Assembly: GCA_024280395.1 (NCBI GenBank) | Contig: JAJRQG010000121.1 | Span: 27,771-91,770 of the forward strand | DNA from: Gammaproteobacteria bacterium | Lineage (GTDB): Bacteria > Pseudomonadota > Gammaproteobacteria > Xanthomonadales > Marinicellaceae | DNA length: 64,000 nt | Direction: 5' to 3' | Shown: positions 9,780-17,784 of the stretch, piece by piece | How positions within the stretch are numbered: position 1 is the stretch's first letter | Layout of the letters: every line of letters starts with the position of its first letter | Notes under the pieces: generated by a model | What the model saw: the letters and a program-made list of their open reading frames with translations, nothing else | The model's database searches: none | Told to the model about the DNA's origin: nothing | Made by a program: the position numbers and the translations under genes

Positions 9780-10198
9780 TCGGAATAGACTGTTTGTCCC
9801 GCACGATCTGTTAAAGTTAGTTTTTCCCTATAAAACGTAGGTGCATTATTAGTATCAAATGAAACTTTAATTTCAATGTTTGTAAGTTTATATCCAGATG
9901 GACCTAGCGCAATATTAATTGGACTCTGAGGTATCAAAGTATCTATTTGGTTTGGATCTTCAATAAAATCTATATTCAAAAAAATGATTCTTAATTGGCG
10001 CGACCAGTCTGGGTCATTATTTGCTATCTTAAAATTAAGAATGCGAGCAGAATTCTTTTTTAATTTTAATGAAATTTTATATTTTCCAGAATTCCGATTG
10101 GCACTTGGATGATAAGTGCCAATATTTGCTTTGTGCCCATCTGGAATGATAGAGCCTATACTGTATCCATCTGCTTCGTACCTTGTTATGTTACTCAT
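9758..10198 (-). CDS. Hypothetical protein in CHAT/peroxidase operon
   Basis: A 146-residue protein that I do not recognise. It begins MSNITRYEADGYSIG, has no signal peptide, membrane segment or cysteine-rich motif, and is dominated by alternating polar/hydrophobic strands (KYKISLKLKKNSARILNFKI, then IEIKVSFDT near residues 107-115), so a small beta-sandwich is likely. It ends with Trp-rich DWFWIPQ. It sits 18 bp downstream of the peroxidase-like gene and overlaps the CHAT gene by 22 bp, so it is very likely co-expressed with them. It might be an adaptor, substrate or carbohydrate/lipid-binding partner, but nothing in the sequence decides this. Confidence 0.7.
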   Translation of the reverse strand: MSNITRYEADGYSIGSIIPDGHKANIGTYHPSANRNSGKYKISLKLKKNSARILNFKIANNDPDWSRQLRIIFLNIDFIEDPNQIDTLIPQSPINIALGPSGYKLTNIEIKVSFDTNNAPTFYREKLTLTDRAGQTVYSDWFWIPQ

Positions 10199-10216
10199 GA
10201 ATATTCCCCTTTTAGT

Positions 10217-11614
10217 TTATTTAAAATTTATACAATATCCCATTTTTAATGGATATTTCTTAAAATCTTGTAAATTTGGTAGATTATTTATACCAGAATG
10301 ACTTGACTCAATTTTGTATTGCTTTTGTTTTATCTTATCTATAATAACATCATAATGACAATTATTCATCAATTGGTAGTCAAGTAATAATACCGCAGAC
10401 ATAACCTCTGATACAATTATACTGCCAACAGGCCCAAGCCCAATAGTTTGAGTATTATTTTGGAAAATTTCAGCTTCTTTGAGAATATAAGGCCACAATG
10501 GTAATTTTACTAAATCTTCTTTTTGGTAAAGTTCAGAGCCCAATAAGCTTTTTAACTCATCTATGCTTTCAAGTTCACACCTAGCATCTTCACCAAAAAG
10601 CAAAGGTTTTTCTAATTTAAGACCCGCTTCAATATTAATCTTTCTGATGTCTTCAAATACATCCTTTCCTACTGGAATACTCTTCATAGAATCAACTATA
10701 TAAGTGTCAATATTTTTCGATTGTTGTGGAAGTATATGGGTTTCTGGGTTGGCAGATTTAAATTCAAAATTTGCTTCATTGATATTGAAATCATTTTCCA
10801 ATAAATCAAAAACTTGAAAAAATTTCCCCCATGTAATAATAGAATCAACCGGCAAGTTAGAAAGTCCACTATTGAATAAATCTTTTGTTTCAATTCTATT
10901 GTGTAAAGTATTTAAACTGTATTCATTTCTCACCATGGAATGACCAAACCTAAAAGCAGCATGGGAAAATTCTATAGGTACAGTGGTTATCGGGTGGTCA
11001 TCATTGTAATAAAAAGAAAATCTTTCTCCCTTTTTAAAATACAAAGAGTAAACTTCATGATGTATGATTTTGGGCAAATAATCATATCTAATGATTTCAT
11101 GAAATATTTTTATGACTATACTTCTTGCACTATCAAGATGGTTGATAACTGATCCATCTAACATTTCTAGTTCAAAGACAATTTTGTTATGAAAGGATTG
11201 CCAAAATAAATGTAATTGTGAAATAATAATATTTTCATCATTACGTCTATCTGGAATTAATGCTTTTCCATTAGTATTTCTGATTAAATCTTCATTTAAT
11301 TTTTCTGTACCGTTTGAAAACCTAGCATTACCTAAAATAAATCTTCCTGTTTTGTCGAAGTGTGCTGGTGTGACACCATCTCCATAGATGCTTTTCAAAT
11401 CAAGATATGCGTTAATTGATTTTCTATCACTATGAATTCGTGTACTGGGAACAATATCGTGTGCTATCAATTGCCCTATATAGGTATATCCCGCATCAAT
11501 TTTATTATCAGACTTTACATTATCCACACTAACAACATTAGAGATATCTTCTATAAAACTATTTATCTGACATTCATTTAGTTCTCTGTATTTATCAAAT
11601 AATCGATTTCTCAT
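10217..11614 (-). CDS. Animal-type heme peroxidase family protein
   Basis: A 465-residue protein without a signal peptide. The motif YIGQLIAHDIVPST matches the distal-His signature of the animal heme peroxidase superfamily (His52, Asp53 and the GQ...HD...T pattern). AAFRFGHSMVRNEY matches the proximal heme-ligand helix (His225). The usual RExHNR motif with the catalytic Arg and Glu is replaced by QSFHNKIV after SQLHLFW, so the active-site Arg is not visible and peroxidase chemistry is uncertain. Bacterial relatives with the same replaced motif are annotated simply as peroxidase family. Its start overlaps the anti-sigma-like gene by ATGA, so the two are translationally coupled within the ECF operon. 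Confidence 0.82.
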   Translation of the reverse strand: MRNRLFDKYRELNECQINSFIEDISNVVSVDNVKSDNKIDAGYTYIGQLIAHDIVPSTRIHSDRKSINAYLDLKSIYGDGVTPAHFDKTGRFILGNARFSNGTEKLNEDLIRNTNGKALIPDRRNDENIIISQLHLFWQSFHNKIVFELEMLDGSVINHLDSARSIVIKIFHEIIRYDYLPKIIHHEVYSLYFKKGERFSFYYNDDHPITTVPIEFSHAAFRFGHSMVRNEYSLNTLHNRIETKDLFNSGLSNLPVDSIITWGKFFQVFDLLENDFNINEANFEFKSANPETHILPQQSKNIDTYIVDSMKSIPVGKDVFEDIRKINIEAGLKLEKPLLFGEDARCELESIDELKSLLGSELYQKEDLVKLPLWPYILKEAEIFQNNTQTIGLGPVGSIIVSEVMSAVLLLDYQLMNNCHYDVIIDKIKQKQYKIESSHSGINNLPNLQDFKKYPLKMGYCINFK

Positions 11615-12231
11615 AATATATTGATACCATAATATTGTTCAACAAGATTCGGGCCACTGCTTAGTGATATCTCCCATCTACCATCCATAAATTTATTAGT
11701 ATTAACGGTAACAGTAATTGAACCATAATTATCAGCAACTAATTCAGTGAACTCAATTTGTTGGTTTGAAATTTTCGACTTTATTATCAATGAATATTTT
11801 TTAGACATAGAATCGGGGAAAAACCTTAAGACTAAACTCTTACTATCACCTGTTCTAACTTCAATAATAGAATTATCTAAGCCTCTTTGTTTTTCAAATT
11901 CTATAAAAGTAGCAACAGAACTTTGTACTTTAGTGTTTGTATTGTTAAACAAGTTGAAAGTCAACAGTCCAACTAATCCATAAGCCAAAAGATGGATTGG
12001 TACTAACTTACGACCCGTGAATAAATCTAAGAAAACAAGTAATGGTTTTTTAACCTGTAAAGTTCTTGGTTCTATTATCATTGCTTGTTTAATCATCAAA
12101 TCCATCTCTAAATCATCAATAACTTCAGGGTTATCGACTAACCAAAGTTCAACTTTTTCGGTATCAACATCACTAAGCTTATTTTGTATGTAATTTTGCA
12201 ACATGGTTTCATCTGGTTTAAAATCCATCAT
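11611..12231 (-). CDS. Membrane-anchored anti-sigma-like protein
   Basis: A 206-residue protein with an acidic N-terminal ~60 residues (ETMLQNYIQNKLSD ... VELWLVDNPEVIDDLE), then one probable transmembrane helix around residues 80-100 (HLLAYGLVGLLTFNLF), then a beta-rich ~100-residue C-terminal domain predicted to be extracytoplasmic. This is the layout of a single-pass anti-sigma factor without the ZAS zinc motif: the cytoplasmic part would hold the sigma factor and the outer part would sense a signal. It overlaps both the ECF gene and the peroxidase gene by ATGA, which supports coupled translation. The anti-sigma role comes from position and layout; no sequence signature proves it. Confidence 0.65.
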   Translation of the reverse strand: MMDFKPDETMLQNYIQNKLSDVDTEKVELWLVDNPEVIDDLEMDLMIKQAMIIEPRTLQVKKPLLVFLDLFTGRKLVPIHLLAYGLVGLLTFNLFNNTNTKVQSSVATFIEFEKQRGLDNSIIEVRTGDSKSLVLRFFPDSMSKKYSLIIKSKISNQQIEFTELVADNYGSITVTVNTNKFMDGRWEISLSSGPNLVEQYYGINIL

Positions 12232-12863
12232 CGCTTAACTCCTTTTAAATATCCATTATCGTAGCTTTCTTTATAAAACAATAGTTTGAGCCTATGTTTT
12301 GCACGATACAAAACTCTATCAAAGTGTTCGTTACTGAGATTTAATTGTTTACAAACAGAAGCTTTATCTATGTCTTCAAAATAAAATTTCAACAAAATAT
12401 CTTTATCCCTTTGCATCTTTAATTCATCAATAATTTTTCTGGTTTTTTTGATTCCATCAAGCCATTCTAAATTAGTAAGGACATCAACATTATCCCTAAC
12501 GTCTTCTATTAAATTAATTAATTCAGAGTCTATTGATGACTTGAATTTCTTGTCTTTGCGCAAGTATTCAAATCCAATATTAATAGCAGTAGTACGTAGA
12601 AAACCCAGAACTGCTTGGGTTTTTCTAATTTTCCCTTGTTGTAATTTATTGATCACTAACATAAAACTGTCTTGCACGATATCTTCGTGGTTATTAGATT
12701 GTGAAAATTTCTTACGAATGACAAACAACAACCACTGGTAATTGATTTTCACAAATTCATTGCTAGCACTTCTATCACCCTGGGTGATTTTCTCAGCCAA
12801 TTCGCCCGCTAATATTGATTTACTTTTGTTAGTTACGTTGTTCCCAGAACCTGATATGGTCAT
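12228..12863 (-). CDS. ECF-type RNA polymerase sigma-70 factor
   Basis: A 211-residue sigma factor with only regions 2 and 4. Region 2 runs through WLLFVIRKKF ... NHEDIVQDSFMLVINKL and FLRTTAINIGFEYLRKDKK, with the typical (H/E)DIVQD(T/S)F core. Region 4 is the helix-turn-helix ILLKFYFEDIDKASVCKQLNLS...FDRVLYRAKHRLK. It leads the operon and is preceded by the strong ribosome-binding site GAGGGAAT. ECF factors are usually held by a cognate anti-sigma, here most likely the next gene. Region 4 ends close to the C-terminus, so there is no fused sensory extension. Confidence 0.88.
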   Translation of the reverse strand: MTISGSGNNVTNKSKSILAGELAEKITQGDRSASNEFVKINYQWLLFVIRKKFSQSNNHEDIVQDSFMLVINKLQQGKIRKTQAVLGFLRTTAINIGFEYLRKDKKFKSSIDSELINLIEDVRDNVDVLTNLEWLDGIKKTRKIIDELKMQRDKDILLKFYFEDIDKASVCKQLNLSNEHFDRVLYRAKHRLKLLFYKESYDNGYLKGVKR

Positions 12864-12897
12864 ATTCCCTCAAATATTTCAATGGTATCTTCTATTT

Positions 12898-12927
12898 ATA
12901 ATACCTCAATTACCGGTGTTCTGTCGA
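12898..12927 (-). promoter_or_regulatory. Sigma-70-like promoter of the ECF/CHAT operon
   Basis: Read on the minus strand, TCGACA (12927-12922) lies 18 bp upstream of TATTAT (12903-12898). Each box differs from consensus at one position. The 5' leader to the sigma ATG would be about 30 nt. The form suggests vegetative sigma-70 rather than ECF autoregulation. Confidence 0.5.
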
Positions 12928-13033
12928 GCATTAACTAAAGCTATATTAATATAGTGTATCTTACTAATGTGAATCTCCCACCTTGTCAATTTTATAAATA
13001 AAACCAGCTATTTTTAAATAGAATATGGCTGTT

Positions 13034-13777
13034 TTAGTTGAACTGATATTTCATGCTTTTTACCTTCACATTTGGAGGTGTGTTGTTATGGTTTGCAAAA
13101 TAATCATAGCCTTGTTTTAAATTTTTCCAAAAATTATACCACGGTGAGTCTTTGTGTTTTTGCATGTTTTCTTTACTCATATGAAAAGGAAAAGCATGTA
13201 CCCTGAAAAAAACTTGCCCATTATTCAATGCAGAATTCGCAATGGTATATATTTCTTCAATTTTATTATCGGTCATTGCATAGCATCCAACAGATAAACA
13301 ATCGCCATGTACCATTAAGGCACTGCCAGTTCTGTTATGAACCCTATCATATACATTAGGATAACCCAGATTAAAAGACAAATGGTAGCTGCTGTAGGGA
13401 TTCATTTGATTGGCTTTTACGTAATAAAAACCTTCAGGTGCTTTTCCATCGCCTTCTGCTAATTTGGGGCCTAAGCCACCAAAGCCAAATGTACAGATTG
13501 GATAGGTCTTGAATAATATGAAGCTATTATCATCATTTTCAACCCAAATTTCTAGTTCAGCTTCTTGTTTAAATATTCTGATAAAGATTGAATCACCCAG
13601 TTTTAAACCAAGACTTTCAAACTCAGAAATTAATTGTGGAGCAAATGATTCAATTACTTTTTTAGAACGCGTACTTGAAGGCGGTATCTCTGACATTGCT
13701 GTTTGTGATATTAACATCAAGACAATTGGTATTATATTCATCACTGTATAGGACAATTGCTTTTTTTGATGGTTCAA
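13034..13777 (-). CDS. dpaA: DpaA/YafK-type periplasmic YkuD-fold peptidoglycan amidase
   Basis: A 247-residue protein collinear with E. coli YafK/DpaA, which cleaves the bond between Braun lipoprotein and peptidoglycan diaminopimelate. Diagnostic strings are IFKQEAELEIWVE, GPKLAEGDGKAPEGFYYV, GYPNVYDRVHNRTG and the catalytic VHGDCLSVGCYAMTD with the nucleophilic Cys in SVGC. A signal peptide ends near AMSE. The TTG at 13777 gives an N-terminus with Lys-Lys before the hydrophobic run; the ATG 12 codons in (13741) is a possible alternative. No Braun lipoprotein gene is visible nearby. It stands alone behind the terminator of the TonB receptor gene. Confidence 0.9.
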   Translation of the reverse strand: MNHQKKQLSYTVMNIIPIVLMLISQTAMSEIPPSSTRSKKVIESFAPQLISEFESLGLKLGDSIFIRIFKQEAELEIWVENDDNSFILFKTYPICTFGFGGLGPKLAEGDGKAPEGFYYVKANQMNPYSSYHLSFNLGYPNVYDRVHNRTGSALMVHGDCLSVGCYAMTDNKIEEIYTIANSALNNGQVFFRVHAFPFHMSKENMQKHKDSPWYNFWKNLKQGYDYFANHNNTPPNVKVKSMKYQFN

Positions 13778-13792
13778 TTGATGTGACGAGAT

Positions 13793-13815
13793 AAAAAAAG
13801 GGCACCTAAGTGCCC
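13793..13815 (-). terminator. Intrinsic terminator of the TonB receptor gene
   Basis: On the minus strand GGGCAC-TTAG-GTGCCC forms a 6-bp GC-rich stem followed by seven T residues, 25 bp after the receptor stop codon. The plus strand also ends in TTTT, so it could act weakly in both directions. Confidence 0.85.
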
Positions 13816-13839
13816 TTTTCTCTCCCTTACACTCTTTCC

Positions 13840-16140
13840 TTAGAAAAAGTTATATTGGAAGTCAATACCCCAAATTCTTGGGTCATTAACAATCCCTTCA
13901 AGGTTATTAAAGTCAATTGCTGCAATTAACTTATCTTGATCGGTGATATTTCTACCATAGAGGCCTGCAGCCCATTTTTCAGTTTCATAAGAAACTCTTA
14001 ATCCACCTACCAATAATGCATCGCCTCTGAATTCTTCAGACTCGTACAAGAAGAAATTGATTTCACTTCTGTATGCCCAATCAGTAGATAAAACCAAATC
14101 AGCCCCATCTAATGGGATAATGTGCTTTAAGATGACGTTTGACATCCACTCTGGAGCACGTGGCAAAGAGTTTCCATCAATTGATACTGAACCTGCTATC
14201 GCACCAGGAGGATCTAAAACCACACAACCAGCACCACAAGGAGCAACAGTTAAGTTGGCATCTTGAATTTCTGTATTGTTATAACTAACGCCAAATGTCA
14301 ACAATGTATTCTCTGTTAGCTTAGCAGTTAGATCAGTTTCAAAACCATAACCAACAGTTTTATCAGCATTAACCAATTGATTGACATTGGCGGTACCTGA
14401 ACCAGCAGTTAGTTGCTGATCATTCATTTGATAATAGAACAAAGCGGCATTTAAACGCGCTCTACCATTCCACATTTCTTTTTTGAAGCCCGCTTCAATA
14501 GAAGTAATTGTTTCTGAATCTGCAACCGTTATTGCACCACCGAATAATACGCGACCCTGAATACTTGGAGCCCTAAAACCACGAGCCAAACGTGCATAAA
14601 TATTTGTATCATCATCCAAAATGTGACTGATACTTAAGTTACCTGAAAAATTACTATCTGATACATTAACCGATGATGCTGGAACTGGTGCGCCACCAAA
14701 TGGAGCAAGAGGAACTGATGCTGTATAATCTTTCTTGTCATGCGACCACCTTAATCCTGCAGTCAAAGTTGTTTCATCAGATAAGTAAAAATCTGCTTGA
14801 CCAAATACTGCATAAGCAGTGGTGTCTTGAATTTGATTGGCATAACCACTGTGTGCACGATTGCTATCGTTGGGATCAAATCTTGCAGGAATAACAGGCT
14901 CTACAGATAGATCATCATAATTAAATGAATCTACTTCTAAATGTTCATCAAAGAAGAACACACCTGTCTGCCAAAACATGCTGTCAGTTGCTTTTGACAG
15001 TCTAAATTCTTGTGTGAACTGACTGTGGTCAGGAATTCCATCAGCTGTTTGTGCTGGGAATGGAATAAATCCAGGTCCAGAAGCGAATGGAAAGAAAACA
15101 GCACCATAGCCACCTTCTACATCACCACGAGAATACGCTTCAACTTCTTCATAACCCGTAATTGACGTTAACGTCATATCATTTGCTAAATCCCACTCTA
15201 ACTTACTCATGAAACCTTTTGATTGCACAATTTGTTCATTTCCACCATCTTGAGAAACAGTAAAACGGTCATAGTCAGGAGTAAAGTTATTAGTACCAGG
15301 TTGAATGATGTTGGCTCTAAATACCCGAGCAGTACCATCCATATCACGGCCATGTATATTAAATAGTGCCCTGAAATCATCTCCATCATAAGCCAATTGG
15401 AAACGGAAAGCATCTTCAGCATACCCTTCTAAATTACCATCTCCATTTACTTGACCATTGACCAATATTAAATTGGGGTCAATCAGTCCAGGTTTATTGT
15501 CTACCCAATCGCCACGTTCATCATGTAAATAAGAGAAACGTGCTGTCCAGTTTTCAGAAATTTCTCCACCAATAGCGCCTTCAAAAGAAAATTGATTAAA
15601 ACGTCCGAATCCAATTTTGGCATAACCGTTAGTATCAACTGAAGGTTTAACTGAATCAAATTTCACTATACCTGCTGGTGTATTGCGCCCAAACAATGTA
15701 CCCTGAGGCCCACGTAAAACTTCCACACGATCCACATCAAATACAGGAAAGCCTTTTAACATAGGGTTTTCCATCACTATGTCATCATAAATCAATGAAA
15801 CAGGTTGTGATGCGTTCAAATCAAAATCAGTATTGCCCAAACCACGAATATAAAAACGTGGGAAAACACGACCAAAATCAGACTCAACAATCAAACTAGG
15901 CACACGGCCAGAAATGAAACGAATATCAGAACCACCTGAACGGATTTCATCCATGATATCTCCATCTATTGCAGTAACAGACATAGGAACATCTTGCAGA
16001 TTTTGTTCTGTTTTTTGAGCAGTTACAATGACTTCTTCTAATGCAAAATCATCTTTGGCATCATCTTGTGCAAATGCGACACTTGATAGAGCCATACTGA
16101 TGCTTAGTGCAAGTAATGACTTTTTATTTTTTATATACAT
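13840..16140 (-). CDS. TonB-dependent outer-membrane receptor
   Basis: The protein has 766 residues with a signal peptide ending at VAFA (~residue 24). A TonB-box-like LEEVIVTAQKTEQNLQDVP follows, then a plug domain containing VDRVEVLRGPQGTLFGRNT, then a ~600-residue 22-strand barrel ending in an aromatic residue (YNFF). It takes up a ligand too large for porins using TonB energy. The ligand is not evident. The sequence resembles the large Fe-siderophore/vitamin-type family of marine gammaproteobacteria. A strong SD (AAGAAGGG) precedes the ATG. It is monocistronic with its own terminator; no partner ABC transporter adjoins, although btuF lies 2.6 kb away on the other strand. Confidence 0.92.
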   Translation of the reverse strand: MYIKNKKSLLALSISMALSSVAFAQDDAKDDFALEEVIVTAQKTEQNLQDVPMSVTAIDGDIMDEIRSGGSDIRFISGRVPSLIVESDFGRVFPRFYIRGLGNTDFDLNASQPVSLIYDDIVMENPMLKGFPVFDVDRVEVLRGPQGTLFGRNTPAGIVKFDSVKPSVDTNGYAKIGFGRFNQFSFEGAIGGEISENWTARFSYLHDERGDWVDNKPGLIDPNLILVNGQVNGDGNLEGYAEDAFRFQLAYDGDDFRALFNIHGRDMDGTARVFRANIIQPGTNNFTPDYDRFTVSQDGGNEQIVQSKGFMSKLEWDLANDMTLTSITGYEEVEAYSRGDVEGGYGAVFFPFASGPGFIPFPAQTADGIPDHSQFTQEFRLSKATDSMFWQTGVFFFDEHLEVDSFNYDDLSVEPVIPARFDPNDSNRAHSGYANQIQDTTAYAVFGQADFYLSDETTLTAGLRWSHDKKDYTASVPLAPFGGAPVPASSVNVSDSNFSGNLSISHILDDDTNIYARLARGFRAPSIQGRVLFGGAITVADSETITSIEAGFKKEMWNGRARLNAALFYYQMNDQQLTAGSGTANVNQLVNADKTVGYGFETDLTAKLTENTLLTFGVSYNNTEIQDANLTVAPCGAGCVVLDPPGAIAGSVSIDGNSLPRAPEWMSNVILKHIIPLDGADLVLSTDWAYRSEINFFLYESEEFRGDALLVGGLRVSYETEKWAAGLYGRNITDQDKLIAAIDFNNLEGIVNDPRIWGIDFQYNFF

Positions 16141-16182
16141 AAAATAACCCTTCTTTAAGTTAGTTAAAAATTACCATGATAA

Positions 16183-16188
16183 ATTATA
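16183..16188 (-). promoter_or_regulatory. -10 box upstream of the TonB receptor gene
   Basis: A perfect TATAAT on the minus strand lies 42 bp before the receptor ATG. The -35 region (around 16206-16211, ATGTTA) is weak, so the receptor may depend on an activator. Confidence 0.4.
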
Positions 16189-16231
16189 GAGACTTTCATC
16201 AAATTTAACATAAATTTAACACTTTAAAAGC

Positions 16232-16882
16232 TTATTTTTTCAGAAAAATTGGATTATTGATTGTTTTTTGTAATTCAGAAAAATATTGACCTAAATGATA
16301 ACCATCCATCAATGCATGATGAACTTCAACTGAAATTGGCATGAAAAACCTACCGTCTTTTTCGTGGTATTGTCCAAATACTATTTTAGGAACTGAATCA
16401 TTTGTCTTATAGTTTCGTGGGTGTGAAAAGCTGCTAAATGTAATCCAAGGAATTACCGAGTAATGGATAATGTCTAAATCTTCATTCCGACCGTCAAACT
16501 CTAGCACACCCCTTTTATTTAAATCAATTTGCTTTTTTGCCAATTTATTAAATTCAGAAAAATGATTAGAATAATCAAAATAACAAAAGCTAAATGTTTT
16601 ATCGTCATTCAACACTGTACTTCCAGCATAGATAGAATCATAAACCACTACTCCATCATCTTTTAAGCGGTACTTAAACTCGTCAATCTTGTTAGCCATA
16701 TCGATTGATGCATATAACATTGCAATTGAAAAACTCAGTTCCGAGGAATTTTTTATGGCATTGAGTAAATCTGTCACATCCAGGCTTGTACAGATGTTAA
16801 AGAACGGGTTATCGTACTTTCTAAAAAACTCATATTGCTTAATGCGGGGCCAGCTTTTTAAATCTAGTTGTTTAAAACTCAT
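16232..16882 (-). CDS. Chloramphenicol acetyltransferase-like (CAT family) protein
   Basis: A 216-residue protein. The C-terminal VEVHHALMDGYHLGQYF matches the CAT active-site signature HHxxxDGxH, with catalytic His189. The N-terminal FKQLDLKSWPRIKQYEFFRKYDNPFFNIC also matches the family, as does its length. These enzymes are cytosolic trimers that acetylate chloramphenicol or similar hydroxyl acceptors from acetyl-CoA. The start is placed at ATG 16882, which has a GGTGA ribosome-binding site; the frame extends further upstream only into the terminator of the previous gene. Whether the natural substrate is chloramphenicol cannot be told: many chromosomal homologues have other or unknown acceptors. 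Confidence 0.85.
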   Translation of the reverse strand: MSFKQLDLKSWPRIKQYEFFRKYDNPFFNICTSLDVTDLLNAIKNSSELSFSIAMLYASIDMANKIDEFKYRLKDDGVVVYDSIYAGSTVLNDDKTFSFCYFDYSNHFSEFNKLAKKQIDLNKRGVLEFDGRNEDLDIIHYSVIPWITFSSFSHPRNYKTNDSVPKIVFGQYHEKDGRFFMPISVEVHHALMDGYHLGQYFSELQKTINNPIFLKK

Positions 16883-16892
16883 ATTATTCACC

Positions 16893-16916
16893 AAAAAAAA
16901 GGGAGTCAAAACTCCC
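16893..16916 (-). terminator. Intrinsic terminator after the cytochrome pair
   Basis: Minus-strand hairpin GGGAGT-TTTG-ACTCCC is followed by eight T residues. It ends the two-cytochrome unit and sits 10 bp upstream of the CAT-like gene start. Confidence 0.85.
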
Positions 16917-16943
16917 TTTTCTATTTTTAATACAGCGATATGC

Positions 16944-17273
16944 CTATTTAATAGTCAAGTCATGCAACCTATCACTTGTCAAGCTTGCATAATAAGCTGC
17001 AACATTTTCCATGTCTTGCTCAGATAAAGAAGCTGCAAAGCCTGACATAATGGCATTTTTACGTGCTCCTGATTTATAGTCAGATAACGCCTTAACCATA
17101 TAATCAGCAAATTGACCGGCTAATTTTGGATAGGTATCATCAATACCTTGACCATCTAAACCATGACATGACTGGCAAACTTGCTCAACCTTTTTTCGTC
17201 CTTCAACTATTTTGCCGTTGGCCAATGTAAATGTACTACTAAATAATGCAACTAATATCAATAATTTTTTCAT
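16944..17273 (-). CDS. Small monoheme cytochrome c (c553/c4 type)
   Basis: A 109-residue protein with a clear signal peptide (MKKLLILVALFSSTFTLA) and one heme-attachment motif CQSCH (~residues 33-37) followed by GLDGQGIDDTYPKLAGQ. The C-terminal Met in KNAIMSGFAA is the likely sixth ligand. It is a periplasmic electron carrier and resembles one half of a diheme cytochrome c4. It lies 13 bp after a paralogue, so the two are probably co-transcribed; together they may serve a terminal oxidase or dehydrogenase encoded elsewhere. Confidence 0.9.
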   Translation of the reverse strand: MKKLLILVALFSSTFTLANGKIVEGRKKVEQVCQSCHGLDGQGIDDTYPKLAGQFADYMVKALSDYKSGARKNAIMSGFAASLSEQDMENVAAYYASLTSDRLHDLTIK

Positions 17274-17286
17274 TGTATTCTCCTGA

Positions 17287-17592
17287 TTACTTCAAAGATG
17301 CAAAATATGCAGAAATGTCAGCAATATCTTGATCAGATAAACTGCCAGCTTGTGCTTGCATGGTTGTGTGAGAACGTTCTTTAGAACGATAGGCATTTAA
17401 TGCGCTAACGATATAGGCTTCATTTTGCCCACCGAGTCTTGGCACATGATAGGTTGGATAAACATTCATATAAAATTTAATCCCGTGACAACCTGTACAA
17501 GTATAAGATTTAATTTTACCTTGCTCTACATCTCCAGTAGCCAAAGTCTGGAAACTCAATGTTAACAACAACATTATTAGTAATTTTTTCAT
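17287..17592 (-). CDS. Small monoheme cytochrome c
   Basis: The start is set at ATG 17592 with an AGAGGG ribosome-binding site. The frame extends 13 codons upstream, but those residues would precede the signal peptide. The protein has 101 residues: signal peptide MKKLLIMLLLTLSFQTLA, heme motif CTGCH, then PRLGGQNEAYIVSALNAY, a Met in TTMQAQAG and SDQDIADISAYFASL. It closely parallels the downstream cytochrome and likely arose with it by duplication. It is periplasmic. The YMNVYPTYHVP insertion after the heme motif distinguishes it from the downstream copy. Confidence 0.88.
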   Translation of the reverse strand: MKKLLIMLLLTLSFQTLATGDVEQGKIKSYTCTGCHGIKFYMNVYPTYHVPRLGGQNEAYIVSALNAYRSKERSHTTMQAQAGSLSDQDIADISAYFASLK

Positions 17593-17784
17593 TCTACCCT
17601 CTGTTAGAAAAATTGTTGCAGAATTATACAATGGTAAATAATAATTTTCACGAATGCAATGAAATAAAAATACATTATTTCTTATATTAGATAAAATTAA
17701 TATAATAAGATGGACAATTTCACACTGTTACATATAGAATGATACGTTCAAAGACAACCTAAAGACACTGAGGACATTATCGCA

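Noticed and set aside
13018..13034. Inverted repeat near the dpaA 3' end (CTATTTTTAAATAG) as a terminator
   Set aside because: The stem is entirely A/T and the T-tract is poorly placed; too weak to call.
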